This document shows positions 1-8,110 of a stretch of DNA of 64,000 nt, piece by piece. The notes under the pieces were generated by a model, which made no database searches, was not told where the DNA came from, and worked only from the letters and a program-made list of their open reading frames with translations. The stretch's first letter is position 1, and every line of letters starts with the position of its first letter. The position numbers were made by a program, and so were the translations under genes. The stretch comes from Paenibacillus athensensis (GTDB taxonomy: Bacteria > Bacillota > Bacilli > Paenibacillales > NBRC-103111): NCBI RefSeq assembly GCF_004514475.2, contig NZ_MYFO02000009.1, positions 62,001 to 126,000 of the forward strand, in the 5' to 3' direction.

Positions 1-1549
1 GCGCGCCGGTGTTCAGATCGGCACAAACATATTGACCGTTGGCTACAGCTTGGAACGAAACGGTGCCGTCGCTGTTATTGATCCGGTTGAATTTCTCCCA
101 ACCTGCGATGCCTTGAGCGCGGGCAATCAGCTTGCCGCCCTGATTGAGATCCGCGGTCACGTATTTATTGTTGGCTATCGAAAGGAAGGAAACCGTATTG
201 TCGGCATTCGTGACGACGATGAATTTCTCCCAGGCCTGCACGGAGGTGCGGTCGGCAATCAGCGGATTGTTGCCGTAGTTATCGGCGCTGACGTAGTTGT
301 TGTTGGCTGCCGCTTTGAGGCTGGAGGTGCCGGCCAGCGCGCCGTAGGCTTTAACGATTTTTTGCAGGTTGGTATTGGCTTGGAAGTAGTTGGTCGAGAA
401 TTTCGTCAGCTTGGAGGAAATCGTCGCCGAGCTGTCGCTGTTCAGGTTCGGGAACGGGTTGGAGTTGTTGTTGTACAAGCCCCAGTTGCCGCCGCCGGTC
501 ACTTTGTAAGACCAGTTGGTCCAGGACACGTTGAGGGCGTCGAGACCGGACAAATATTTTTCCCACAAATCATTAAATTCGAACAAGGTGAACTCGCCGG
601 CAAAGACAGGCACGTTCCAGTTATTTTGATGCCAGACGATATCGGCGAACCAGGTGTTGATGCTGTTGCTTTGGCTGTTATAGTCGTTGGAATTCCAGTC
701 GTAGTTATGCAGCTCGTAAACGACATTCGTCCAGCCGTACGTCGACGGGGATACGATATTGTTCCAGTAGCCGAACGCTTCGACATAAATCATATGCTCG
801 GCGTCGATGGCGCGGACTGCTTTGTACAAGCGATCGTAGAATTGGCTGATCGACAGGTTGCCATTGTTGCTGACGGGCTCGTTCAAAAGATCGTAGCCGG
901 CAATCGTCGGGTTGCCGTTGTAATGCGTCGCCAGGCGCTGCCAGATTTGCACCGTCCAGTTCTGGTAGGTCGTGTTCGACCAGATTTCGTTGGCGCCTTC
1001 CCGGCCGCCGCTTTGCCAGCCGTCGTCATTGCCCGGCACGCCGTGCAGATCAAGCAGCACATAGATGCCGCGCTGCTGCGCTTGCGTCACCAGCCAGTCG
1101 AGCTTGCGGAACGCTACGGAATCGGGCTTCATCGAACCGTCGCGATTCATCAGGTTTTCCCAGTAGATCGGCACGCGAACGAGGTTCAGTCCGAGGTTTT
1201 TGATATTGTCCAGATCGCTGGATTGAATCCAGATATCCTGGAAGCCGGCGTAGATGCTGTCGGTCGTTCCCGAGCCGAAGCGGTTCAGCAACGTGCCGCG
1301 GGCTGTCCATTCGTCCGTTGCGCCGAGCGGAGACATCCAGTTCTCCTCCAGCAGCCAGCCGCCGAGATTCGTGCCGTGCAGGCTGACGACGCTGCCGGCT
1401 CCCTTGTTGTTTTTGATCAGAGTACCGTTGGTTTTCAGAAAATCGGACGCGCCGATGGCAGCGCTGGCCGTGCCGGGTTTGGCGACGAGCGCCCATGCCG
1501 ACAGCAGGCAGACAGCCAGCAGCAGCGAGAGCAGTTTGGTCAATTTCAT
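1..1549 (-). CDS. Secreted GH5-family glycoside hydrolase, C-terminus cut by window edge
   Basis: The gene enters from the left edge and reads leftward; 516 codons are present without a stop. The ATG at 1549 follows GGAGG at a good distance. Residues 1-30 form a signal peptide (Lys-rich start, Leu-rich core, ending near ASA). The mature part starts with a NLGGWL motif typical of exo-beta-1,3-glucanase-like GH5 enzymes. The putative acid/base Glu is in LLNEP (about residue 224) and the nucleophile Glu in FAGEF (about residue 319). After about residue 400 a fascin/ricin-like beta-trefoil segment follows, with repeated NNKYVTAD / GQYVCAD motifs, as in carbohydrate-binding modules attached to such enzymes. 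The likely role is extracellular beta-glucan hydrolysis. It is divergent from a LacI-type regulator with shared operator-like sites. The exact substrate is not determined. Confidence 0.87.
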   Translation of the reverse strand, partial: MKLTKLLSLLLAVCLLSAWALVAKPGTASAAIGASDFLKTNGTLIKNNKGAGSVVSLHGTNLGGWLLEENWMSPLGATDEWTARGTLLNRFGSGTTDSIYAGFQDIWIQSSDLDNIKNLGLNLVRVPIYWENLMNRDGSMKPDSVAFRKLDWLVTQAQQRGIYVLLDLHGVPGNDDGWQSGGREGANEIWSNTTYQNWTVQIWQRLATHYNGNPTIAGYDLLNEPVSNNGNLSISQFYDRLYKAVRAIDAEHMIYVEAFGYWNNIVSPSTYGWTNVVYELHNYDWNSNDYNSQSNSINTWFADIVWHQNNWNVPVFAGEFTLFEFNDLWEKYLSGLDALNVSWTNWSYKVTGGGNWGLYNNNSNPFPNLNSDSSATISSKLTKFSTNYFQANTNLQKIVKAYGALAGTSSLKAAANNNYVSADNYGNNPLIADRTSVQAWEKFIVVTNADNTVSFLSIANNKYVTADLNQGGKLIARAQGIAGWEKFNRINNSDGTVSFQAVANGQYVCADLNTGA

Positions 1550-1671
1550 TATGAATTCCTCCTTGAAATGAGAGATATGAGTTGCGGCACAATGAGGGCG
1601 CCCAAGCCGGGCGCAGTAAAGCGATTTCCGTCAATCGGTCGGTCGGTTGCGGCATCCGTGGGACGCCTAAA

Positions 1672-1685
1672 TGTATGCGCTTACA
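1672..1685. promoter_or_regulatory. cre-like site (catabolite control) upstream of the GH5 gene
   Basis: TGTATGCGCTTACA is a near-perfect palindrome matching the Bacillus CcpA cre consensus (TGNAANCGNWNNCA on the reverse strand, TGTAAGCGCATACA). It lies about 125 bp upstream of the GH5 start codon. CcpA control is inferred from the match only. Confidence 0.55.
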
Positions 1686-1748
1686 TTTTGTGCGATTTGC
1701 AAATTTCGGAGCTCGTTCCCCTCCTTTCATGGATTTCGTTTCTGAAAT

Positions 1749-1760
1749 GAAATCGATTTT
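1749..1760. promoter_or_regulatory. Candidate LacI-family operator 1
   Basis: GAAATCGATTTT differs by one base from the perfect palindrome at 2002-2013. Both have the central CG typical of LacI-family operators and lie between the divergent GH5 and LacI genes. Confidence 0.5.
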
Positions 1761-1999
1761 ATTTTCAAGCGCAGCTACCCCTTGTTGATTTTTTCGGAGT
1801 TCACCGAGCTCATTATTATTGTAATCCCATATTTTGCGCTTTGGCTAGACGGCCATTTTTCAGGTTTATTTGTACGTTTTTTCGATTTTTACTTGAAAAT
1901 GGATTCCGACGAAATCCAGCAAAAAGCGCATTTTTTTCAGCAAAATGAAGGAAATTTCTTCTAAAGTAATCAATTTTTAAGCGAAAATTACGAAAATTA

Positions 2000-2028
2000 T
2001 TGAAATCGATTTCTAAATCGAATACATT
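2000..2028 (+). promoter_or_regulatory. Probable promoter of the LacI regulator, overlapped by operator 2 (2002-2013)
   Basis: TTGAAA (2000-2005), a 17-bp spacer and TACATT (2023-2028) form a sigma-A-like promoter. The perfect palindrome GAAATCGATTTC (2002-2013) overlaps the -35 box, which would suit autorepression. Confidence 0.5.
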
Positions 2029-2076
2029 ACTAATAGAAGCATGCTGCAGATCCTGTTGATGACGAGGTTGATATTG

Positions 2077-3090
2077 ATGAGTATTCGCATAGCCGACGTA
2101 GCGCAAAAAGCTGGCGTCTCCCAAGCGACGGTATCCCGGGTGCTGAACGGCAGCGACACGGTCACGGCGCGCACCCGGTCGAAGGTGATGAAGGTGATCC
2201 ACGAGCTGGATTATCAGCCGAACGCAGCCGCTAAAAATTTGCGCTCACAAAAAACGATGACGATTGGCGTGATTGTCCCGGACGTGAACAACGCCTATTA
2301 CGCCGAGGTTATTAAAGGCATCGCCAACGTGGCGTATGCGCGCAAGTACAAAATTATTATTTGCGACACGGAAAACAATAAGGACAAGGAATTCGAGTTC
2401 GTCAATTTGCTGATGAACCGGACGATTGACGGCCTGGTGATGGTGACGCCGAATTTGCTGGAGGATGAAATCAAGCAGGTCGCCGCCAAGGGTTATTCGC
2501 TGGCCGTGATCGGCAAGGATATTCAGCACGAGCGGATTCCGTGCGCTTTTACAAACAACGTGAAATTTTCGATAGAGGTGATCCGTCATCTCGTGGAGCG
2601 GGGGCATCGCGACATTGTGTTCCTGAGCGGTTACGCGGATGCGGTGGACAGCATGGAGCGCCTGGAGGGCTACATGAAGGGGCTAAAGGAGCACGAGCTG
2701 CCGTTCCGGCCGGAGTATGTCGAAGACGGCAATTTCAGTGAAGAGGGCGGCTATGATGCGATCAAGCGCCTGATGGACAGCGGTCTGCCCTTTACTGCCG
2801 TGTATGCCGCGAATGATGAAATGGCGCTGGGCGTGTATAAGGCGTGCAAGGAGCGGGGGGTGCGCATCCCCGAGGATTTGGCCGTCGTCGGCGTCGATAA
2901 CAACCGCATCGGCAGCTATATTCTGCCGGGGCTGAGTACGGTCGATCAGCCCAAGTATGAGATGGGCGCGGTCATCGTCGAAAAGCTGATCGATTTGATG
3001 AATACCGAAGATGGCCCTGGACAACGGATTTTTGAAATCCCCTCGCAGCTTATTATTCGCGGTTCCTCCGACTATCGCCGTGGGGAGTAG
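2077..3090 (+). CDS. LacI-family transcriptional regulator
   Basis: 337-residue repressor of the LacI/GalR family. It has an N-terminal helix-turn-helix (IADVAQKAGVSQATVSRVLN, residues 4-23), a hinge near residue 50, and a periplasmic-binding-protein-like effector domain to the end (motifs TIGVIVPDVNN, NDEMALGVYKA, VVGVDNN). I chose ATG 2077 because the family starts just before IADVA; a longer frame from 2041 adds 12 residues that do not fit. GAGG at about 2064-2067 could be the ribosome-binding site. It is divergent from the GH5 gene, and two matching palindromes in between suggest it controls that gene in response to a sugar. Confidence 0.9.
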   Translation: MSIRIADVAQKAGVSQATVSRVLNGSDTVTARTRSKVMKVIHELDYQPNAAAKNLRSQKTMTIGVIVPDVNNAYYAEVIKGIANVAYARKYKIIICDTENNKDKEFEFVNLLMNRTIDGLVMVTPNLLEDEIKQVAAKGYSLAVIGKDIQHERIPCAFTNNVKFSIEVIRHLVERGHRDIVFLSGYADAVDSMERLEGYMKGLKEHELPFRPEYVEDGNFSEEGGYDAIKRLMDSGLPFTAVYAANDEMALGVYKACKERGVRIPEDLAVVGVDNNRIGSYILPGLSTVDQPKYEMGAVIVEKLIDLMNTEDGPGQRIFEIPSQLIIRGSSDYRRGE

Positions 3091-3141
3091 CATCGGTTTG
3101 CCGGGACAGATAGGGCCGGTATGTGCGTACTTGGGTTTTCG

Positions 3142-3192
3142 AAAAAAAAAGGTCGCGCGCGGGCGCTCGTAAGCCCCGGCTCGGCCTTTTTA
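3142..3192. terminator. Bidirectional terminator between the LacI gene and pdp
   Basis: A-run plus GGTCG (to 3155) pairs with CGGCC plus T-run (3182-3191). It serves the rightward LacI gene and the leftward nucleoside operon, whose last stop codon is at 3247. Confidence 0.65.
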
Positions 3193-3246
3193 TTTTATTT
3201 GAAAAACGGTCGGCTTGCGAAGATTGGCTTCCGAACAAGCGGTGGG

Positions 3247-4548
3247 CTAACGCACCAGGCCGCAAATCAGCGGCGGCTCCTCGCAAGGCGTGTCGCGAAT
3301 ATCGTAGGCGGCGAATACTTTGCCGACCACCTCCGACACACGCAACTGATTGGTGTGCAGCATCGCCAGCAGTTCTCCGGCTTTGACACTGTCCCCGACT
3401 TTTTTGCGCAGCAGGATACCGACGGCCAGATCAATGTCCGATTCCTTGGTTTGTCTGCCGGCGCCCAGCAGCATCGCGGCAAGGCCGATTTCTTCGGCCT
3501 GGATGGCGTGCACGTAGCCGTCGGCGGCGGCGTATACGGGAATGCTATGCTTGGCTTGCGGCAGCAAATCCGGATTGTCGATCACGTCTGCCGAGCCGCC
3601 CTGCGCCGTTACGAGCGCTTTCAGGGCCTGCAACGCTTCGCCGCTGCGAATCAGCTCCTCCAGATAAGCATAGCCCGACTCGTAATCAGCCGCTTTGCCG
3701 CCAAGCACGACCATATGCGCGCCGAGGGTGAGCACCAGGCGAGTCAAGTCGTCCGGTCCGCATCCGCGCAGCGTCTCAATGGCTTCGCGCACCTCCAGCG
3801 CGTTGCCGACCGCGTAGCCGAGCGGCTGGCTCATGTCGCTCAGGACGGCAATTGTCGCCCGTCCGGTGTTGCGGCCGATTTCGACCATCGCTTCGGCGAG
3901 CTGTCGGGCCTCTTCGATATCTTTCATGAAAGCGCCCGCCCCGGTTTTGACGTCAAGCACGATCGCGTCGGCGCCGGCGGCGATTTTTTTGCTCATAATG
4001 GAGCTGGCGATGAGCGGGATGGAGTTGACCGTGCCGGTAACATCGCGCAGTCCGTAGAGCTTTTTGTCCGCCGGCGTCAGGTTCCCCGTCTGGCCGATGA
4101 CCGCGGCTTTGATCGTGTTGACATTGTCGATGAATCGGTCAATCGGCAGCTCGGCATGGAAGCCGGGAATCGCTTCGAGCTTGTCGATGGTTCCGCCCGT
4201 ATGGCCGAGCCCGCGCCCCGACATCTTGGCGACGGGAATGCCCGCCGCGGCGACGAGCGGGGCCAGAATCAGCGTGGTCGTATCGCCGACGCCGCCCGTG
4301 CTGTGCTTGTCGACCTTGATGCCGGCAATCGCCGACAAATCGACCGTATCCCCCGAAAAAGCCATCGCCATCGTCAGATGCGACACCTCCTCCGCCGTCA
4401 TGCCCTGAAAGTATACGGCCATTGCCCATGCCGACATCTGGTAATCGGGAATGTCGCCGCAGGTGTAGCCGGCAACGATGAAGTCGATTTCTTGTTTGGA
4501 GAGCGCTTGGCCGTCTCTTTTTTTGGCAATCAGATCCACCATGCGCAT
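3247..4548 (-). CDS. pdp: Pyrimidine-nucleoside phosphorylase
   Basis: 433-residue enzyme of the thymidine/pyrimidine nucleoside phosphorylase family, full length. It splits thymidine, deoxyuridine or uridine with phosphate to the base and (deoxy)ribose 1-phosphate. Visible motifs: N-terminal [13 protein letters not shown], the substrate-binding KHSTGGVGD (about residues 81-89), [13 protein letters not shown] and the phosphate-binding [11 protein letters not shown] region. It is the last gene of the leftward deoB operon. Its ATG lies one base after the upstream stop codon and its ribosome-binding site GAGGTGA is inside the end of that gene, so translation is probably coupled. DeoB, downstream in the pathway, converts the deoxyribose 1-phosphate product. 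Confidence 0.95.
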   Translation of the reverse strand: MRMVDLIAKKRDGQALSKQEIDFIVAGYTCGDIPDYQMSAWAMAVYFQGMTAEEVSHLTMAMAFSGDTVDLSAIAGIKVDKHSTGGVGDTTTLILAPLVAAAGIPVAKMSGRGLGHTGGTIDKLEAIPGFHAELPIDRFIDNVNTIKAAVIGQTGNLTPADKKLYGLRDVTGTVNSIPLIASSIMSKKIAAGADAIVLDVKTGAGAFMKDIEEARQLAEAMVEIGRNTGRATIAVLSDMSQPLGYAVGNALEVREAIETLRGCGPDDLTRLVLTLGAHMVVLGGKAADYESGYAYLEELIRSGEALQALKALVTAQGGSADVIDNPDLLPQAKHSIPVYAAADGYVHAIQAEEIGLAAMLLGAGRQTKESDIDLAVGILLRKKVGDSVKAGELLAMLHTNQLRVSEVVGKVFAAYDIRDTPCEEPPLICGLVR

Positions 4549-4549
4549 G

Positions 4550-5374
4550 TCAGTTCACCTCGCTGACGATTGCTTTAACGAAGGAGATGAAGCCGGGGCG
4601 CGCCCGCTCGGCAACCTGCATGACCTGCTCGTGGGTCAGCGGCTCCAGTTGGTCGCCGATCGCCATGTCGGTAATGCAGGTAATGCCGAGCACGGACAGT
4701 CCGCAGTGATTGGCGGCGATAACCTCGGGCACAGTCGACATGCCGATGGCGTCGCCGCCGAGCCGGGTCAGCATGGTCAGCTCGGCCGGCGTGCAGTAGG
4801 CAGGTCCCGAGATGCTGACGTACACGCCTTGGCGCAGCGTCAGGGCCAGCCGTTCGGCCTGAGCCTCGGCGATGCCGCGCAGCCGGCGGTTGTAGGCTTC
4901 GGACATGTCCGGGAAGCGCGGCCCGAGCTCGGGCAGGTTCGGACCGATCAGCGGATTGCTGCCGGTGAAGTTGATATGATCGGTAATCAGCATCAGATCG
5001 CTTGCCGCAAAGCCCGGATTCATCCCGCCCGCCGCGTTGGTGACGATCAGCGTTTCGATGCCGAGCCGCTTCATGACATAGACGGGGAATACGACTTCCT
5101 TCATCGAATACCCCTCATAGTAATGGAAACGGCCTTTCATGACGAGCACGGTCTTGCCCTGCAGTCGGCCAATTACGAGCTCGCCGGAGTGGCCTTCGAC
5201 GGTCGAGACGGGGAAGTGGGGAATCCGCTCGTACGGTAGTGTTACGGCGTTCTCCACTTCGTCGGCCAGAACGCCGAGGCCGGAGCCCATAATCATCCCG
5301 ACGGTCGGCTGCTCGGCGATGCGGCTGCGGATGTAGGCCGCGGCCTCGTCCAATTTTTTCAACAAGTCATTCAT
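4550..5374 (-). CDS. Purine nucleoside phosphorylase, trimeric type, copy with Asp at the specificity position
   Basis: 274-residue member of the PNP/MTAP family, which splits purine nucleosides with phosphate. Motifs: MGSGLG near residue 30 (phosphate loop), [13 protein letters not shown], the GRFHYYEGY block, TNAAGG, and near the C-terminus CITDMAIG. In the trimeric family an Asn at this last position (Asn243 of human PNP) selects 6-oxopurines, whereas MTAP has Asp and takes 6-aminopurines. This copy has Asp (about residue 236); the tandem copy next door keeps Asn. It may therefore prefer (deoxy)adenosine. Start ATG 5374 follows GGAGG. It sits between the second copy and pdp in one operon. 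Confidence 0.92.
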   Translation of the reverse strand: MNDLLKKLDEAAAYIRSRIAEQPTVGMIMGSGLGVLADEVENAVTLPYERIPHFPVSTVEGHSGELVIGRLQGKTVLVMKGRFHYYEGYSMKEVVFPVYVMKRLGIETLIVTNAAGGMNPGFAASDLMLITDHINFTGSNPLIGPNLPELGPRFPDMSEAYNRRLRGIAEAQAERLALTLRQGVYVSISGPAYCTPAELTMLTRLGGDAIGMSTVPEVIAANHCGLSVLGITCITDMAIGDQLEPLTHEQVMQVAERARPGFISFVKAIVSEVN

Positions 5375-5396
5375 GGTGTGTCCAACCTCCTGTGAT

Positions 5397-6215
5397 TTAA
5401 AGCCGGGAAATGATAGCTTTCATATAAGATAAAAAGGATGCTTTCACGAGCTCGGCGGTTTCCATGACCTCGTGATGCGAGAGCGGCTGCGGCAAAATGC
5501 CAGCGGCCATATTGGTGATGCAGGAAATGCCGAGCACGTCGATGCCGATATGTCGGGCGGCCAGCGTCTCCGGCACGGTGGACATGCCGACCGCGTCGGC
5601 CCCGAGCAGGCGGAGCATGCGAATCTCCGCCGGCGTCTCGTAGCTGGGTCCGGACATCATGGCGTAGACGCCCTGCGCAACGTCCAGCCCTTCGCTTGCC
5701 GCAGCTTGCCGGGCGACGTCGAGCAGGCGCGGTGCATAAGGCTGCGACATGTCCGGAAAGCGGACGCCCAGCTTGCTGTCGTTAGGCCCTTTCAGCGGAT
5801 TGTCAAAAGCGAAGTTGAGATGGTCGGAAATGAGCATCAGCCGGCCCGGCGTCAATCCGGTGTGCACGGCGCCGGCGGCGTTGGTGACAATGAGATTCCG
5901 CACGCCGAGCGCGTGCATCACCCGGACCGGGAAGGTCACTTTGTCCAGCGAGTACCCTTCGTAATAGTGGAAGCGACCCTGCATGGCGATGACTTGCTTG
6001 CCCTGAAGCTCGCCGATGACCAATCGTCCGGCATGACCTTGCACCGTCGAGACGGGAAAATGGGGGATTTCTTCATAAGGGACGGAGACGGCCGATTCCA
6101 GCTCGCCGGCGAGCGATCCCAGCCCGGAGCCGAGGATCAACCCGAGCGTAGGCCGCAAATCGCCCAATTTGGGCAGCAGGTGTACGGCCGATTCAAGAAT
6201 GGTTGTGCTTATCAA
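5397..6215 (-). CDS. punA: Purine nucleoside phosphorylase (inosine/guanosine type)
   Basis: 272-residue tandem paralogue of the neighbouring PNP, with all family blocks: [45 protein letters not shown] and CITNMAAG. The Asn at about residue 235 is the usual 6-oxopurine determinant, so inosine, guanosine and their deoxy forms are the likely substrates. The frame is open much further upstream, but the plausible start is TTG 6215 with GCGAGGTGAA just before it, giving a protein of normal length. It lies 22 bp downstream of deoB and is part of the same operon. Confidence 0.92.
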   Translation of the reverse strand: MISTTILESAVHLLPKLGDLRPTLGLILGSGLGSLAGELESAVSVPYEEIPHFPVSTVQGHAGRLVIGELQGKQVIAMQGRFHYYEGYSLDKVTFPVRVMHALGVRNLIVTNAAGAVHTGLTPGRLMLISDHLNFAFDNPLKGPNDSKLGVRFPDMSQPYAPRLLDVARQAAASEGLDVAQGVYAMMSGPSYETPAEIRMLRLLGADAVGMSTVPETLAARHIGIDVLGISCITNMAAGILPQPLSHHEVMETAELVKASFLSYMKAIISRL

Positions 6216-6237
6216 AGGGTTCACCTCGCTCGTAAAT

Positions 6238-7413
6238 TTACAACTGCTGCAAAAAGCTCGTACCGATCTGCGGAAGCCGCACGCGGAAATTGTCCGCGAT
6301 CGTGGCCCCGACATCGGCGAACGTATCGCGCACGCCCAGCGAGCGTCCGGCTGCAAGGCCGCGGCGGAACACGAGCACCGGCACATATTCCCGCGTATGA
6401 TCCGTACCCGGGTGCGTTGGATCGTTGCCGTGATCGGCCGTAAGGATCAAGAGGTCGCCGCTGCGCAGCTTGTCGAGAATGGCCGGAAGCCGGGCGTCAA
6501 AATCGCGCAGCGCCGCAGCATACCCCTGCGGGTCGCGGCGATGCCCGTACTTGGCGTCGAAGTCGACAAGATTGGTGAAGCACAGTCCCGTAAAATCGGT
6601 ATCCATCGTCTGCAAAAGCCGGTCGACGCCGTCCATGTTCGACTTGGTCGTATGGGACAGCGTTACGCCTTCGCCGTCGTAAATATCGGAGATTTTGCCG
6701 ATGGCGATGCACGCGTGGCCTGCGTCGGCCAAGGCGTTCATCACGGTCGGACCGTGCGGCTTGACCGAATAGTCCTTCCGGCCCGCGGTGCGCTCCCAGG
6801 CGCCCGGCCGACCGACGAAGGGTCTGGCGATCACCCGGCCGACGAAGTTGGGCTCCGTCAGCGTCAGCTCGCGAGCAATTCGGCAGATGCGATAAAGCTC
6901 CTCCAGCGGCACGATGTCCTCGTGAGCGGCAACTTGCAGCACGCTGTCGGCGGAGGTGTAAACGATTACATCTCCGCTCGTCATATGTAAGCCGCCAAAT
7001 TCGTCAAGGATGTCCGTTCCGGAAGCGGGCTTGTTGCCCAATATGCCGCGGCCGATCCGTGCGGAGAGCTCCTGCATCAGCGCATCGGGAAAGCCGTCGG
7101 GGTAGGTCTGGAACGGGGTTTCCACCTGCAGCCCCATCAGCTCCCAGTGACCGGTCGTCGTATCTTTCCCGACGGACAGCTCGTTCATTTTGCCATAGTG
7201 AGCCATGGGCGCGGAAACCTCGGCGACGCCTTGAATCGGCGCGATCCGGCCAAGACCCAGCTCCGTCAGGTTCGGCAAATCCAGGCCTCCGACCGCAGCG
7301 GCGATATGTCCAAGGGTATGCGCACCTTCATCTTGATAACGCTCGGCGTCTGGCAGCGCTCCGATGCCGACGCTGTCCAATACAATTAGAAAAACTCTTT
7401 GGTATTCAGACAA
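6238..7413 (-). CDS. deoB: Phosphopentomutase
   Basis: 391-residue DeoB of the alkaline-phosphatase superfamily, which interconverts (deoxy)ribose 1-phosphate and 5-phosphate with Mn2+. N-terminal [16 protein letters not shown] gives the first metal ligand, [11 protein letters not shown] the catalytic Thr region, and [10 protein letters not shown] plus [11 protein letters not shown] the C-terminal metal ligands. The start is TTG 7413 with GGAGG eight bases upstream; the length fits Bacillus homologues. It is the first gene of the leftward operon and joins the nucleoside phosphorylases to DeoC, which is encoded 25 kb away in the microcompartment locus. A candidate DeoR operator overlaps its promoter. 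Confidence 0.95.
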   Translation of the reverse strand: MSEYQRVFLIVLDSVGIGALPDAERYQDEGAHTLGHIAAAVGGLDLPNLTELGLGRIAPIQGVAEVSAPMAHYGKMNELSVGKDTTTGHWELMGLQVETPFQTYPDGFPDALMQELSARIGRGILGNKPASGTDILDEFGGLHMTSGDVIVYTSADSVLQVAAHEDIVPLEELYRICRIARELTLTEPNFVGRVIARPFVGRPGAWERTAGRKDYSVKPHGPTVMNALADAGHACIAIGKISDIYDGEGVTLSHTTKSNMDGVDRLLQTMDTDFTGLCFTNLVDFDAKYGHRRDPQGYAAALRDFDARLPAILDKLRSGDLLILTADHGNDPTHPGTDHTREYVPVLVFRRGLAAGRSLGVRDTFADVGATIADNFRVRLPQIGTSFLQQL

Positions 7414-7443
7414 ACTCGCAACCTCCTTTTATAACGTAATCCC

Positions 7444-7473
7444 ATCATAGCTCAGAAAATGAACAAATGTAAA
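7444..7473 (-). promoter_or_regulatory. Promoter of the deoB operon
   Basis: Read on the minus strand: TTTACA (7473-7468), an 18-bp spacer and TATGAT (7449-7444). The sequence around the -35 box closely matches that of the nucleoside transporter promoter at 19638, sharing TTTACATTTGTTCA and the A/T-rich bases before it. Confidence 0.6.
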
Positions 7474-7495
7474 TATTTAATTTTCCTAAATTTCA
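7460..7495. promoter_or_regulatory. Candidate DeoR operator (site C), overlapping the deoB promoter
   Basis: TGAACAAATG (7460-7469) and CTAAATTTCAATTTT (from 7486) are separated exactly as in the copy at 19675-19710 in front of the transporter. The same overall form occurs at 19488 and 25182. It overlaps the -35 box, which suits repression. Confidence 0.6.
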
Positions 7496-7639
7496 ATTTT
7501 TGAAAACGCTATTTTTTGCTTTTTAGAGGTATTTGTGATGGTTTCGGAGGATTTCGCAAGAATTTTAACAAAAAGCTGCGTTTTAGCTGACTTAATCCTA
7601 ACATTTATCATTTAATATTAAGTGAATTGCTCAAAAGTA

Positions 7640-7668
7640 TTTACAAGTGGAAGGTGATGAGATATATT
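7640..7668 (+). promoter_or_regulatory. Probable promoter of the SLH/PHP surface protein gene
   Basis: TTTACA (7640-7645), 17-bp spacer, TATATT (7663-7668). This is the best sigma-A match upstream of the gene at 8111. Confidence 0.55.
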
Positions 7669-7737
7669 GGGGATACAAAATGTAAAAATTGATTTTATCA
7701 TTTGTTCTATTAATTTCCATTGGAGGAATGATTCTTT

Positions 7738-7752
7738 AAGAAAGCGCTAACA
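7738..7752. promoter_or_regulatory. Weak cre-like site
   Basis: AAGAAAGCGCTAACA fits the cre consensus except at one early base. Its position about 70 bp downstream of the predicted transcription start would suit a CcpA roadblock. The support is sequence similarity only. Confidence 0.35.
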
Positions 7753-7896
7753 TGTTTCGGTCGGCGCGTCGCGCGTCAGAGCCGTTCCGGTTGAGAGGCG
7801 CATTGAAGGAGGTGAGGGTTGCGGAGGCGCGCAGAGGAGTGCAGGTAAAGCAGGCAGGGGCGTTAGCGAAAGTCGTGCGGCAGGGTAGACAATAAA

Positions 7897-7945
7897 GAGC
7901 CATCTATCAATAGGCTTTTGGCGGGGCGCAATTGATAGACGGCTC
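7897..7945 (+). promoter_or_regulatory. Large leader hairpin of unknown function
   Basis: GAGCCATCTATCAAT (7897-7911) pairs with ATTGATAGACGGCTC (7931-7945), 14 of 15 positions, around a 19-nt loop. No T-run follows directly, so it is not a normal terminator. It could be an mRNA stability or control element in the long leader. Confidence 0.4.
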
Positions 7946-8039
7946 GGGGACCCTTGATTTCCCGTACCTTTTTTTGGTTTGGGAAAAATAAGGGATAGGT
8001 TTAATTTACTATATTTTTGGGACTAAGACAATGAGGCGG

Positions 8040-8084
8040 GTCAACCGTCAACGATTCTTTTGACTATTTTTGACTGTTATTGAC
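8040..8084. repeat. Phased TTGAC direct repeats with two GTCAAC half-sites
   Basis: GTCAAC occurs at 8040 and 8047, then TTGAC at 8060, 8070 and 8080, exactly 10 bp apart, ending 26 bp before the ATG of the surface protein. One-helical-turn spacing is typical of response-regulator binding arrays. The binding protein is unknown. Confidence 0.45.
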
Positions 8085-8110
8085 GAATTGAAGGTTAGGA
8101 GGACGAATAA

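Larger units (their letters stand above)
1550..2076. other. Divergent regulatory region between GH5 gene and LacI regulator
   Basis: This AT-rich 527-bp stretch holds no convincing gene. It contains a cre-like site, two near-identical 12-bp CG-centred palindromes and a plausible promoter for the LacI gene, each listed separately. Short reading frames here have no family signature. Confidence 0.6.
7474..8110. other. Long regulatory region and leader of the large surface protein gene
   Basis: No protein gene is supported. The stretch holds a good rightward promoter (7640-7668), a cre-like site, a 15-bp-stem hairpin and helically phased TTGAC repeats, each listed separately. The implied leader is about 435 nt, unusually long. 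A strong ribosome-binding sequence near 7806-7814 precedes a TTG-started frame of only nine codons. Confidence 0.5.

Noticed and set aside
32-1750. A 572-codon plus-strand frame at the left edge
   Set aside because: It is the complement of the GH5 gene, which has a signal peptide, ribosome-binding site and catalytic motifs.
5397-6386. A 329-residue form of the second purine phosphorylase
   Set aside because: The additional residues overlap deoB and do not resemble the family; TTG 6215 has a proper ribosome-binding site.
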